Shown: positions 1 to 11,736 of the stretch, one piece after another | Numbering within the stretch: the first letter of the stretch is position 1 | Layout of the letters: each line of letters starts with the position of its first letter | From: Plectrocnemia conspersa | Taxonomy: Eukaryota > Arthropoda > Insecta > Trichoptera > Polycentropodidae | DNA: 64,000 bases | Direction of reading: 5' to 3' | Assembly (NCBI GenBank): GCA_009617715.1 | Contig: VTFK01000057.1 | Coordinates: 620,001-684,000 of the forward strand | The notes under the pieces: generated by a model | What the model saw: only the letters and a program-made list of their open reading frames with translations | The model's database searches: none | What the model was told of the DNA's origin: nothing | Position numbers and translations under genes: made by a program

Positions 1-961
1 TGTAAAGATCTTATGATCGGAGTCGAACTTTTAATATCTTGATCAAAGTTGCAATAAAAACATTTTACAGCTTTGTGAAACGATTGACTCTTAATTACCA
101 TAATTATGTAATTTATTACAAATTTTGCAACTGTAAAATTATTTTGGCATAATATGCCAATAAATTTAATTTGATATTTTACAATATGATGCACTTAAAG
201 TATATAGTTTTAAATTGATATTTAGTTTATATACAAGTGTACAGTTCTAGTAGATGTATTTATTTATTATATATACATATTATAATTGACTAGAGAGAGA
301 ATAGAAATATTGTGTTACTGTCCTAAATTATTTTTGAATACATATATGTATAATACATATAATATTATATATGTATACGTAAAAAAATATATGTTTGTAT
401 GTAGAAACCTATATAGACACATATCGATGTGTTTTTCTCTTTATTGGGAGTGGTAAATTTTATTCTCATTCGACACACCTGTGTCACGAATCAAAGTGGA
501 TTTTCCACCTCACGAATCTCCAGATATATTTGCTACGCAAAATGCTTAACATAATTATATATTTGAATATGTTACATAAAAAAATATAAATAAAACTAAT
601 TCTTTATTCATTTATGATATCCTTTTACGTTAAAGTTGCTACATAGGTAATTTATAGTATTATGCTTAAATTTTATATAATAAATATCGCCTGAGCTATT
701 TATTTTCCAAAAACAACAGCAATCTTTTCCACAATATTAATTTACTACTTTACCACAGTTAATTTACAACTTTACTAATTTAACACAGCTAATTGACTAT
801 TTATAAATCTCTGTATTACATTTACTATAATCGCAATTATACCAGTAAACCTATTACAATTTTTTTGCATTAATTAAATATTAAGAGTGTCACAGAATCA
901 AAAAAAAAAATTATCGACCCAAGATAGTATATCTAAAAAACATATTTTGGTATAAATACTA
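1..961. other. AT-rich non-coding stretch
   Basis: I see no gene here. The DNA is strongly AT-rich with short TA/TATG runs around 250-400. The single small open frame (395-589) has no recognisable domain and a composition expected by chance. It is probably intronic or 5'-flanking DNA of the DPP-like gene whose exons lie at 44072 and 59430. Confidence 0.6.
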
Positions 962-965
962 TTAA

Positions 966-1612
966 CCCTTCAGGCTCGTATGCCTAAAACAGATTTTCAG
1001 TCCCAGGGACGTCATGTTTTTTTTAATGGAGATGAAGATAAAATTCATATTAATATTTGAGGTTTTTCAAAAAATTGTCTACTTCATGGCACTCTTGTTC
1101 TTCAACATCAGTTTCACTCGATGTACAATATCTGAATCTAAATCGCGATCTTTTGATGATTCTAATAGTGGTCTTTTCGAATAAAATGCCATTTTTGAAG
1201 ATGCCATACATATGTGTAAAAATCCGAAAAAAAAATAATACTTAAAATACCCTAATAAACATCATTTATGGGACTTGAATGTGTCAAAAACTAAAATCCT
1301 TTGTGTGTGCCGACAAGTTGGGGTCATAGTTTAAAAAAAAAACGATAAATTGAACATTTTTTCGAATAAATTTTTTTTTACATCTAAAGCTTGAATCCAT
1401 TTTTATAGTTATTTGAATGAAACTATTGTTCTTATAAGTAGATGATAAAACAGGACACTATTTTCTTCTGTCCATATGTGTGGGATTTTTGATGGGCGTG
1501 TGGTGCACGTTATACGTGCTTGACGGATTTTTTATGCGCGTGCGGTGCACGTCATACGTCCCTGTAGGTGGTTTTGATCCGCGTGCGGTGCACGTCATAC
1601 GTGCTTGAAGGG
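966..1612. mobile_element. piggyBac-type non-autonomous element (MITE)
   Basis: The 647-bp element is flanked on both sides by TTAA (962-965 and 1613-1616), the target site of piggyBac transposons. Its ends are inverted repeats: CCCTTCAGGCTCGTATG on the left against CATACGTGCTTGAAGGG on the right, with two mismatches in 17. No transposase is present. A short acidic, serine-rich reading on the minus strand around 1060-1190 could be a trace of a piggyBac N-terminus, but this is weak. Three tandem units sit just inside the right end. The superfamily assignment rests on the TTAA duplication and the CCC-initial inverted repeats. Confidence 0.8.
1496..1612. repeat. Three 42-43 bp tandem units inside the piggyBac MITE
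   Basis: The core GCGTGCGGTGCACGTCATAC recurs at about 1496, 1538 and 1581 (the first copy has two changes), so the period is 42-43 bp. Each unit contains the palindrome GTGCAC. The last unit runs into the terminal inverted repeat, so the array is subterminal and may be a transposase-binding region. That role is inferred. Confidence 0.8.
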
Positions 1613-1616
1613 TTAA

Positions 1617-1922
1617 TACTTAGCACCAGGGATTTTTTTGTCATTTAACGCGGTGGAACGACATTTCGGCATATTTTTTACGGTTCTTTTGATGTTTAAA
1701 AATCGGTTGAAATTTTAGTTCCTCATTTTTACATAAATATGAAGTCAGTATTTTTATTTTCTTTATTTTTAAGCTCAAGTTTAAAAATATATGAAAATTT
1801 TATTTACTTCTCAATCGTCGGTCTTACTAAAAATGACCAAAATAATAACTGAAACGACGATAGATATATGACAATATTGGTATGATAAGAATCTATGTAA
1901 TGTATGTTTATAAGCAAATGAA
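1617..1922. other. AT-rich spacer
   Basis: This is a non-coding AT-rich interval between the piggyBac MITE and the hairpin of family F. I recognise nothing in it. Confidence 0.5.
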
Positions 1923-2171
1923 GAACATCTAAACCAAATTTTGCCCAATAGGAGAGCGCAAAAAACAATTATCTCTTCTCAGAAGTCAAAAATCCACGTC
2001 AAAAGCAATAAAATCATGCCGTCGCCGTCGCAGTGGGAACGCTCGTTACCGAGCGTTCCCACTGCGACGGCTCCGACACGATTTTATTGCTTTTGACGTG
2101 AATTTTTGACTTCTGAGAAGTGATAATTGTTTTTGCGCCCTCCTATTGATCAAAATTCGGTTTGAATATAC
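1923..2171. repeat. Long palindrome of family F copy A
   Basis: The arms are about 122 bp each, meeting at GCTCGTTACCGAGC near 2047. Each arm contains CAGTGGGAACGCTCG, ATTTTATTGCTTTTGACGTG, TTTTTGACTTCTGAGAAG and a terminal block like CCAAATTTTG. The loop is only a few bases. The GC-rich tip contrasts sharply with the AT-rich surroundings. Confidence 0.9.
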
Positions 2172-2600
2172 TTTGATCAGTACTCTTATATTAGAAGTCC
2201 ATAGTAATATCGGTTTAGATAGCTATTTTTAAAATAAAATAAAGCATCTGAGTCAGTCTGTACTTCTTTTTCCGCTTCTTTTCTCCTAAAAGATTAGTTA
2301 GCTTAGCTTGTATTTTGAACTTGAACTAATAACAGTTTTAAAATATAATTAATTTTAGAAATTTCATTAGGCTAGTTTTGGGTTTACGCAACAAATAGAC
2401 GTTTCGCGACTGTCAAATTAAGTTTTATATATAATTTCTTCAGCGCTAAATTAAATTATATTTTTACTAGTAAAAATATATATCTACTGGTAAAAATGTA
2501 TTTAAATTTCGCTAGTGAAAATATAACTTGCCAGATAAAATATATTTTCACTTACTATAACGCTAGCAAAATATATTCTGATTCTATTTATATTATTATT
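1923..2600 (+). mobile_element. Family F element, copy A (hairpin-bearing, unclassified)
   Basis: This copy begins with a long perfect-looking hairpin (1923-2171) and continues through about 430 bp. That part contains the conserved blocks TTAGAAGTCCATAGTAATAT, a region with CATTAGG, CGACTGTCAAATTA, and a right part rich in ACTAGTAAAAATATATATC and CTAGTGAAAATATAAC. The same blocks recur in the same order at 60390-60900, and in reverse order on the opposite strand at 15990-16700, which defines a dispersed family. No coding capacity is seen. The transposon class is unknown because I could not find a convincing target duplication. Confidence 0.7.
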
Positions 2601-3763
2601 TTCATTGATACCTTATTGTAATATAAATCTAGTAGTATTTTTTTTGTACCTGCTTCATTTAAAAAAAAAACATAATTGATTAGCTCAAGATTTATAAAGA
2701 TCTGCAAATTTAACATTTAACTTTTTTAATTTTAATCCTCATTCTACGGAATAAGACTTTATTTGATGTCCTAAGCAGGTTTTGAGCTAAGCTTATTTCT
2801 TTTACTGATTTAATATTCTCTTGTGATTGATCTTAAACTGCTTAATAAATTTATTTTTTTGAGTAGGTGTATATTTTTAGTTATTGAATATCGAGTGCTG
2901 ATAAATTAGGAACATTAGTAACGAAGCATCAATTTGCATGTGTGAAGCAAAAATCATATTAAATTAGCCGCAAATATTAAAAAAAAACAGATTCTAAATA
3001 TATTTTATTATAATATAAGCAAAAATGTTTCATCTAAATATACACTTTTACGTCAATATTTTGTGTCGTCATCTCTTTACGAATTTGATTAATGTCACTG
3101 GTTATTTGTAAGCTCCATGATGCTTCACGTCAAAAACATTAATATCTTTTGGAGATATTTGAGCTGGAGATTATATTTACAATGAGCGGAAACGTTATAC
3201 CAGGAAAACATTTACAAAAGCTATTCTAGACACAATCGTTTTCTACGTTTCAATTATGCAGACTCAAATCACAAGCGTTATTAGATGAAGATTTATTAGA
3301 CACGCCATTAGGCCGCTGGTGTGTATGATTCGAGACTGTTGTGTGATTTAAGGCATATGCAATTAATTGTACCCCGAGTTAATCTCATTACTCTCGCGCA
3401 CAACACGCAAAACATTTTACTCACTCTGGGCGTGAACGTAAATTAATTTATTTTGATAGTTGAAAATAACTAATAGCGCCCGAGTCGAAATTCAAGCGCC
3501 GTCTGGCAACATATTGCAGGGGTGTTGCCAGGCGATGCAATTATAATAATGCTTAAATTCTGCACTCGTCTACACGTGAAGCACATTTTATAGTAGCAAT
3601 TTTTTTGTTCGGGAAAAAATTTATAGCAAAATTAAAATACTGTTTTAGGCAGTTATAATACAATCAATATATTTTACGGTTAAGGTAAACGAGTACATAT
3701 TTATGGTCGCGCGTTTATTTTAACATAATATAAAGTTATAATATTCATAATTATTTTTAAATT
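2601..3763. other. Non-coding stretch
   Basis: No gene is visible. Most of it is AT-rich. Positions 3290-3560 are less AT-rich (blocks such as CTCGCGCACAACACGC and GGGTGTTGCCAGGCGATGC) and do not match any other repeat in the window. That patch might be functional intronic sequence, but nothing more can be said. Confidence 0.4.
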
Positions 3764-4994
3764 ATGCTTCTCGACCAACAACATGGTTTCCGTAAATCTC
3801 GATCCACTGTCACTAATCTAATGGTTTTGTCTGACTATGTTTCAAGATCATTGGACTCTGGTGTACAAGTGGACCTCATATACACAGATTTTGAAAAAGC
3901 ATTTGATAAAGTTAACCATGCTTTACTTGTAAAAAAGTTATCTAATTTCGGGTTTTCTGACGATCTCATAAATCTATTCTCAAATTACTTGACCAATAGA
4001 TATCAATTCGTCAAGTATAATAACTTTTTTTCAGAACGATATAAGACCCTACTGGAGTACCTCAAGGATCAATTTGGGTCCATTGTTGTTTTTATTGTTC
4101 ATTAATGACATAGAAACAGCAATAGAGCATTCAGATTTTTTATTATATGCAGATGACTTGAAAATTTACAAGAAAATGCATTCGATTTCTGATTCCCTCG
4201 ACCTACAGGAGGATCTCAACTCTATATGGAAATGGGCTTGCTATAACCAATTGCCTTTCAGTGTAAAGAAATGTCACACAATTTCATTTTCAAGGTCGTT
4301 AACGCCAGCAAAATATTCATACCATCTAGGCGGATATTTTCTGGAAGGTTTTTCTTCAACTAAGGATTTAGGAGTGACTTTCGAAGAACGTTGGAAATTT
4401 AGCCAGCACATTGCAGAGACTCATAGCAAATCCTTAAAATGCTCGGTTTTATCTTGAGAAATGCGCGTTACTTCAGGAATACTTTTAGTATTGCGCACTC
4501 TTTATGATACTCTAGTCCGCAGCATACTAGAAACTAGCTCCATCATTTGGATCCCAGGCGTAATGAATCAATGTAATGAATTGAAGCTGGAAAAAGTACA
4601 ACGTAAATTTCTTAGATATTTATACTTAAAGGAATACGGGTATTATCCGTTCTTGTTTCCCAGTGCTTTTATTTTAGGAGCCCTGGGATACGTTTCTTTG
4701 TCGACTCGCAGAAGTGTTTATGTAATTAAGCACTTCTGGAAATTGCTCAAGGGCATCGTAGACAATCCTTCAGTGCTCGAGCAGCTTCAAATGTGGGCTC
4801 CTGAAGGTGGTTATAGTTCTCGGTCGCGTCCATTATTCTTGCCTGTAAAGTCTAGAACTGGAGCACTTGCCAACTCTTCTCTGGCTAAGGCTATTCATCT
4901 GCTCAATTCTGTACATAGAAATATTGACATTTTCTCTTGCACATATGGAGTTTTGGTTCAGTTCGTATGGGACAATGCACACCTGTTGAGGTGA
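3764..4994 (+). pseudogene. Jockey-like LINE reverse transcriptase, 5'-truncated and frameshifted
   Basis: The C-terminal part of a non-LTR retrotransposon ORF2 is read in three frames. Frame 1 (3764-4105) has the RT motifs QQHGFRKSRSTVTNL and DFEKAFDKVNHALL. Frame 2 (4074-4457) has GPLLFLLFINDIE, the catalytic LLYADDLKIY and the thumb motif STKDLGVTF. Frame 3 (4461-4994) carries the C-terminal region after RT, with LYDTLVRSILE and SRTGALANSS. The GVPQGS motif lies at 4050-4070, between two frameshifts. One shift is explained by a missing T in the T-run of ATTTGGGTCC near 4074 and another by a missing A near 4437. The first RT motifs, the endonuclease and ORF1 are absent, as expected for 5' truncation. 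Related pieces lie at 23820, 25985 and 54490. Confidence 0.9.
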
Positions 4995-5190
4995 TTTGTG
5001 TCTGTTATTTTATCTTGTTTTTTTATGTTTTTACTTATATGGTTTGAGTGTGTGTGTAATTATACGTATACGAAATTGTATGTATGCATACTATATATTT
5101 ATATGTATTATGATATATTTATACTTTTGACTATCGTGACGCATTATGTTTACCTGTCAGGTCACGATAGTTATAATTTTAATTAATTTT
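4995..5190 (+). mobile_element. 3' UTR of the Jockey-like LINE
   Basis: The sequence following the ORF2 stop is AT-rich and contains TTTTGACTATCGTGACGCAT and later GTCACGATAGT. These form an inverted pair that could fold as a stem (CTATCGTGAC with GTCACGATAG). It ends in repeated AATAAATAAAT-like sequence near 5190. A close counterpart of the block TTTTGACCATAGTGACGCAT occurs at 26220-26250 after another remnant, which supports its identity as the LINE 3' end. Confidence 0.7.
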
Positions 5191-5404
5191 AATAAATAAA
5201 TATAGAATTGTGGCTTGTCTGTGTTACATTGTCAGCAATTATCTTCTCTAACGATCGGTTAGAGTTTTAAAATTTCAGACTTTGACGTGAAATGTGAAGC
5301 GGCTGTTTTCTTGCTCTTCTTGCGCTCGGTATAAGTATAAATTTTTTATACATACACTCGGTGTAAATTTCTTCTATTATACACACTATTTTATTATATT
5401 GATA

Positions 5405-5640
5405 GGTAAAGTTGCAGTGAATGTGTATTTTTCAGTAAAATTATAATTTATAAGGTAAAAATATAATTTCGCTAACTAGGTTAGTGATTATGTATCAAAC
5501 AATTAATTTATATTTTTACTGGATAATAACAGTGAAATTGTATTACGTATGCTTCAAACATTATGCTCTTAAAAGGCGACGTAAAACATTAATTTATTGT
5601 TTAAACACAAACCTAACCCTAACTACAGTTAGTTTTCTAA
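5405..5640. repeat. Degenerate family F fragment
   Basis: This stretch contains weakened versions of family F blocks: TTTTTCAGTAAAATTATAAT, AATTTATATTTTTACTGG, AACACAAACCTAACCCTAAC and an adjoining TAGGTTTTGG. The order resembles the non-hairpin part of the family. The hairpin itself is missing. The assignment is by motif similarity only. Confidence 0.45.
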
Positions 5641-6460
5641 CTTTCATTTTCGTTTAGGTTTTGGTTTAAAAATGTTGGCCTTGATGGTGATGTAACACAA
5701 TTGTATTTTATAATATATATTATGCTTGCATTACACTCTCTGAAAGTTGTCCGAACCGAAGTTCGCCGACTTCCGAGTAGCGGCCACACTGCCACAAATT
5801 TCATATGCCGTCCGGACGGCGGGCGTGAATGACGTACGCACGGCGGCTGACATATTTGCGCGCGATCGAAAAATGTGCCAAATAATCGCAATTTTTATAA
5901 TTATAAAGGTTTGTGTGGGCACTCACCAATACCATATCAGTGAAAACTTTTCGGTTGTAAATATTCAATTTACGCAAAATCTTTGTCGGCTTTTGCAAAA
6001 TGCCATAAGGCATAAAATGATACTTTAGAATACTTACACTACATCTGTGACTATCCTAGAATTTGTCGCCATCGATTCTAATTAATCAAATTCGTTATGG
6101 TGTGACATTTATATAAACCGATCTAGAAAAATACATAAAGATATTCTTAATGTTTTTTTTTAACAAAATCAAGTACCACTAATTATTTTTTAAATATTTA
6201 ATTTAATATAAAAAAAATATAATAACGATATATGTTAGAAGAATATTCTATCAAAAATATAATTAGTCCCTTCTGATGCCCTAAAATATTTAAAGATGTC
6301 AGTAAGAGTCTGTTGAAAACCCCGATAAGCATGTGGTATTATAGCTTGAGCATGTGACCACGATGCAGCGCTCGACGTGCGTGTTAACCATAGAACGCCT
6401 ACGCGCATACTGAAATTGAACCGAGCTACTCGTTCTATCTCAGTTTGCAAAAAACTATAT
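5641..6460. other. Non-coding stretch with a GC-richer patch
   Basis: Positions 5740-5880 are clearly GC-richer than the surroundings (TGCCGTCCGGACGGCGGGCG, ACGTACGCACGGCGGC) and contain the palindrome CCGTCCGGACGG. Several overlapping open frames cross it on both strands, as expected from a low-stop, GC-rich patch, and none resembles a protein I know. No splice-bounded coding exon could be supported. Confidence 0.4.
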
Positions 6461-6530
6461 CATTATCTCTCTCAATCTCGTAACTTAACACGCGAGAGAG
6501 CGAAAGGAGAAGTATCTCACCGCTCGCGCT
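6461..6530. repeat. Half copy of palindromic family G
   Basis: The sequence ATTATCTCTCTCAATCTCGT, followed by ACTTAACACGCGAGAGAGCG and AAGTATCTCACCG, matches one arm of the inverted repeat at 21731-21808 with scattered changes. A third related arm lies at 53190-53253. Only one arm is present here. Confidence 0.65.
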
Positions 6531-6949
6531 CGAAAGAGCAGCTCCGATTTCGGTCCGTTTGCCGACAATGTTCGGAAGCGCTCGAAGCTGGCCAAGTCGA
6601 CTGAATTAACCGCACTTTACTTCCCGTTCTCGCTAACCTTGGACAACTTCCGAGAGATTTTAGACCGAACTCGATCGAAGTGACCCACTATATTCTCCGT
6701 CTTTGGCCAACCTTGGCCATCTTCCAGAGAGTGTAGTGCAAACATTAGAATACATGGTCACATTTTTTAAACATTTTATAGAGAAAATTATAGTATACTT
6801 TTTCTCCTTTAAACGTTTATTATAAAGCTATAGATCAGTCGGTTTTGTTTTTTTGATCGCACGTTCGATTCTAAATTAATAACTCGAATTAAATATTTGT
6901 TTTAATATTTTATTAAGTTTGAACAAATTTTTTTAAAAAAAACAAACAA
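6531..6949. other. Non-coding stretch
   Basis: The left half (to about 6740) is moderately GC-rich and contains a loose internal duplication: a TTGGACAACTTCCGAGAGA-like block near 6640 and TTGGCCATCTTCCAGAGAG near 6712. The right half is AT-rich. No gene is seen. Confidence 0.4.
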
Positions 6950-7110
6950 AAAACTTGACAGTTTAGAGCAGCATATACATAACTAGCATTAACACCAGTC
7001 AGTGAAATTATATTTTTACATATATACCTACTGCTGAAAATGTGTTCCGATAGGATTTTACTAAAATGTCAGTAGCAATATATTTTTACTAGAAATACAC
7101 ATTTACATTT
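6950..7110. repeat. Family F fragment (non-hairpin end)
   Basis: It contains TTGACAGTTTAGAGCAGCAT, CAGTGAAATTATATTTTTAC, ACTGCTGAAAATGTGTTCCG and ATAGGATTTTACTAAAATGT. This is the same succession as at 14930-14990 and 61080-61110. The hairpin part is absent. Confidence 0.65.
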
Positions 7111-9936
7111 GCACAACAACAAAAATGTTAAAATTAACGTTTTAATTAACCGAGTTTAAAACTCAGTTGTAAATTATTAAATATGTATTATATTATGATT
7201 AATAACAAAAATGGGCTTTTGTGTATTTTGTCATAACAAAAATATTGATAATCGTTTAGTCTAGAAATACTTTTTGATGACAATTATAACATAAACATAT
7301 ATTTAATAAATATGTGTATGTTTTTTAATAGTTTTAATTCTTCCTCTACAGATCTTTTCCATAAAACATAATATACATGTTTCTGTTTGTCATAAGAACT
7401 CCTCCCAAACAGTAGTGACGTGACATTTGCACATATTTTAAGCGAAGCTTCCAATAACATGAATAAAATCACACCTTACAACAAAATCGCAATATTTTTT
7501 TTTATATATATTTTTAATTTGTCACTTTTCTCAAAAGCAGATTAAGTAAAAATATTATCTATGTCCTTATTACTAGTATTTATATAGGGCGTTATTTTAA
7601 CATCCTGCAAACTTTCGTTAAAATAACGTAGATTATTTTCTTAGCTCAGCAAAAACATTGTTTTTTTATTAGATGAATAGATTAGATACTTACCTAGTAA
7701 GACATGATCAATGGATTAAAACACCCAAAATTGTTTTAGACTTATGCAAAACTATCTATATAATCTACTATTTATAAAAACAATTCGTAAAATGCTTTTA
7801 TCATAAACATCATTTTTCCAGAAAAGAATATATTGGCAAAGAATTGTTAGCGAATAATGGTTAAAGAATCCTGATTATATATAATACTCTTATTGCACAG
7901 TTATTTTAAAATTAGTACATTATACAATTTTTTCCTGTATATCATAGATTGCCAAAAAATATTTATGAAACAGCAGTTAATAATTCATATTTTATTATTC
8001 CAGGAAATGTCAGGTGTATTGTATGTAATATACCAAAAGTACGATCAAACGTGAAATGTCAGATCGTTGTACGCTTTCATTATTACCATTCAAAGCTTTT
8101 TTTTGTATTTAGCAATATAAATATAAATATAAATGTATACACGCACAAAGGCACAGGCTTTCGTCCGAAAAATGGAATTCGCACACACACGCAATAACAA
8201 ACAACAAAGCGATAGAAAACGTCCAGAAAAATATGTTCAGACGCTATCTCCCCAGGTTGTTTACGACATACGTTTTCTGTGCTCAATACGGATACGAATA
8301 TGTCGAACGTTCATTTTTTCACTTTGTTCGAGCAATAGATATCGCTCGAAACGGTTACGTGACTTTTGGCGATAAACAAAGTCGTAAGCATAAAAAGTGC
8401 CCTCTCTTCGTGGTAATTGTAAAGTGCCTTCCTAACTTAACCGTTACGACATCATCGTCTTTCCGCGGCGAAAAGTTACGACCCGACTGCGAAAACTACA
8501 ATATATCCGTTTAAGGGGTTTGTTCAACTTGTGTTTATGATTTACGTTTTTTTCGGGGGTTATATCAATTATGTTTTGTGGTTATTTTATGCGTTAAAAA
8601 ATATTGAATACGAGAGATATTCGAAAAGTAAATAGAAGGGTAGTAAAATACAAAAGCAATTTATTACAGTCTGTTAAAATGAAACGAGATCGAAATCCTA
8701 ATACATTATTTAATAAACAATTGATGATCGATTTTAATATATTGTTCTTCAGTTTTGCAAATACTAAAGAGAACTTAAAAGTATGATTTCCGAATGGCAT
8801 AGAATTGAAATATTTTATTTTGTGACTTTAGTTCGAATTCGATATAAATAATATTATAACAATAATGTTATCTATATTACTACACAAAATAAAATGCAAA
8901 TATTATTCTTGCTTGCTCTATAAAACAATTACTGTGCTACTTCTCTGGATAACATAGCTAGATTTCCCAATTTGTCTTCGAGGAGTGTCAATCTGAGATA
9001 GGTCTTAATAAGCTTAAACTGGTTAAAGCTTCGCTACCTACTGCTATTGTAATAGTTTGCAAAAGCGGTGAGCAGTCTATGTATTATATAATATCCAATT
9101 ATTATATCATCCAAAAAATATTTTAAAATGCGAAGCTGAACGGTAGACGCACAAGTTTCATACACAGCTTCTAATATGGCAATACAAATTATAATATATA
9201 CCATATTATATATTATAATATTATTTACTTAAAGCATTTAAATCATAATGAAGATCGAATTGAACTAAACAAAATAGTATTAGCTACAAATTAAAAGCTG
9301 CTGCTTCTATCTGGCTTTTAAGGGTCATATCGGTCGATTCGGCGTAGCTTCGCTTAATGCAAGTTCAGCTGAAATCTCATTATTACAAATCGGAAAGTTT
9401 TGACAGAAGTTTCTGACGGAATGTAATGAAATACTAAACTGTTTTATAACTCAAATATCAATTTCATTCTTTGATCTTTTCACCAATGCAAATGCTTTAG
9501 AGCGAAACAAGACTCTTTATTATTGTCTTATATAGATATTATTAGACTTGAGTTGTTGAAAGTTTGCTTTAAATTGTATTAGGTCTCGATGAAACTTGCT
9601 AAATATATTTTCGTGATTCATGCCGAATAGTATAACTTTTCAGCAGTTTATTTAATAAATGTAAAATTTATCAAAAATATACAAAAATTAAATATTGATA
9701 TTTGAGAATCTTTGCTGATATTTTTTCATCGTTTTTACGTATTTTGCGACAGTCAAAGTGATTCTCCATGAAGGAGTGATCTTGGTGATCATTATACAAA
9801 CATTTTTTAAATATTATGTTGTAGCTTGGCATGCGTGAGCCAAATGCGTTACAACGGGGTGTACCAATCAGTGACATCTATATTATAAATTATGTATTTA
9901 TTTATAATCAAAATATATCACTGCAGCTGGGTCTAG
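7111..9936. other. Long non-coding stretch
   Basis: I see no gene in these 2.8 kb. Positions 7111-8120 are AT-rich and include a short hairpin at about 7590-7628 (GTTATTTTAAC against GTTAAAATAAC). Positions 8130-8510 are less AT-rich, with blocks such as ACGTTTTCTGTGCTCAATAC and CCGCGGCGAAAAGTTACGAC, and have overlapping small open frames on both strands with no domain. The rest is AT-rich. The 8130-8510 patch is the only part that looks potentially constrained. Confidence 0.4.
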
Positions 9937-10051
9937 TAATTATAATAATAATGCATTGAATAAAAATTTGAGTGCCACTACTGGGGTTCAAACCCTCAAC
10001 TTCAGAGTTACTAATTGCTAGAAACGTTACGGATTGCGCTATTCCGTCCTT
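9937..10051 (-). repeat. tRNA-derived SINE-like sequence
   Basis: Read on the minus strand from 10051, the sequence begins GGACGGAATAGCGCAATCCG. It reaches a B-box-like GGTTTGAACCCC at 9985-9996 about 55 bases later, then gives way to an A/T-rich tail with repeated ATT units (9937-9960). The A-box/B-box spacing is tRNA-like, but a full cloverleaf with a paired acceptor stem cannot be drawn. It is therefore more likely a tRNA-derived SINE or a decayed tRNA copy than a working tRNA. Confidence 0.5.
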
Positions 10052-10729
10052 AATATCTTTCGAGGAAGCTTTGACGAATGATAAACGTATATAGTTAAGA
10101 ATCAATTGCATTATATTTGACCCACATTCCTAAAAGTTACCCATTTATACCCATTTATAAAAGCTTAGTTATATATATAGTTATACCAATTTTTGAAAGC
10201 AGGCTAGAATAGCGATACTTAACCAAATGTGTTTCTAGATTATAAATGGCTTTTGAAATTTTGTGGTTATTGTGCAATATTAGGTGTCATGCACTATTTA
10301 TATCCAAAATTGATCGTAAATCTATTGTCATTTTCAAGATTTTTCCCATAGTTAAAAGTCAATATTTATTTTTCCCTAATTGAAAACTAGTTTTATTTTT
10401 CAACTAAAAAAAAATATTCTTCAAAGCCAGAAGAATATTTTTTATTTTCAAGCATTTTATTCTTTTACATGTATATAATTGTAATAACCTTATAAATAGG
10501 CAATAAATGATGCAGTAAATTTTAAGCTATAAAAATAAAAGAAATTAAAGAAAACAAACATTTTATTAGGCATTAAATTTGCCTAACAAGAATCGAGAAG
10601 AAGAGAAGAAGAAATGATTGTTATAGTCTTATTAGTTTATTACTAGTATTTAGTAAAATATTTAATAAAAATAATTCTTTATAAAAATCTTTGGAAAATA
10701 ATGCGTTGAAAAATATTCTAAAATGTAAA
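10052..10729. other. AT-rich spacer
   Basis: This is non-coding AT-rich DNA, with a short GAATCGAGAAGAAGAGAAG purine run near 10590. It contains nothing else recognisable. Confidence 0.5.
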
Positions 10730-11206
10730 TACACCCATACCTCGCTTTACGGCCTAGATACGTTCCACGAAACTTGGCCGCTAAGCGAAAAGCCGTATAA
10801 CGAATCAATTATTCTAATACAAATTCATACAAATTCAATATGATCGGTTCCATATTTGTTAAAAATGTAACATGATTTATCATTTAAAATGAATTTTATC
10901 TTTTTATTTCATTTAAATCAAAAATACATACATAACAAGTACATACATTTGTACATAAAATAATAACAGACTCCAAAAACCAACAATAATCCATAAACAA
11001 AAATGAAACAACTTCATGTTACATAAAATATGTGTATGAAAACATACATAATTTTTTTTAAAACGGCTTTAATCTGAAGACGATAAAGAAATGGTAACCT
11101 TCAGATCACTGTCGTTCTCATTTTTCGCTGGTAAGGATGGGCCTGGCTTAAAAAAATTGTCCAACGTTGTTTGTCTTGCCTTTTTGTCTCTTTCGTTCTT
11201 CAGTGA

Positions 11207-11590
11207 TTAATAACAGCTAATGGCTGAGTTAATTCCTCGAGAAACTTTAGCACTACGTTCGACGTCAGGATCGTTTTCAAGGAAGATGTGTATTCCTTGT
11301 TCGAAATAGGAAAAAGCTTTTGACAATTTTTTTGATGTTAGCTGTTTGAATACAACAGGCTCTGTCTCTTCATCAAATGCCGGTTCTGCTTGCAATTGAA
11401 TGAGTTCCTTATATGAAAGGGGTTCCCTATCAGCTTCAAGTAGATCAAGCACGTCACGTTCATTCAAACCTTCAAAGCCGAGATCATGTGCTAGATCCAA
11501 AATGTTTTGCCTAATTTCAGGAAGGCAATTAACTTCCGCATCAGTACTTTTTACACATTCTGGCCATATTTTTTCCCAAACATGGTTCAT
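11207..11590 (-). pseudogene. Tigger transposase C-terminal segment
   Basis: This 127-residue open frame starts at NHVWEKIWPECV, which follows the third catalytic block in Tigger proteins. It contains acidic helices (ERDVLDLLEADREPLSYKEL) typical of the C-terminal tail. The small methionine at its start is internal to the original protein and is not a real initiation site. The tail lacks the final TLDNF-type motif seen in the 22 kb and 42 kb elements. Confidence 0.8.
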
Positions 11591-11736
11591 TGTTGTTAAT
11601 TTTAATTCCTTCCATGATTCACTGATGTTGTCAACAGCATCCTTGATGTTATAGTTTTTCCAAAATGTTTTAATTGAAGATTTACCATCGGTTTCCCCTT
11701 ATAAGTTGTCGGAAAGTTCGGCGTAGGTAATATGCC

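Noticed and set aside
1923..2171. Hairpin considered as a microRNA precursor
   Set aside because: The arms are about 120 bp and repeated genome-wide with the flanking element. That is transposon-like, and no small-RNA evidence is available.
5637..6028. Four overlapping open frames on both strands around 5640-6030
   Set aside because: They overlap heavily on both strands in a GC-richer patch, share no recognisable motif and have no supporting splice sites. They are best explained as chance.
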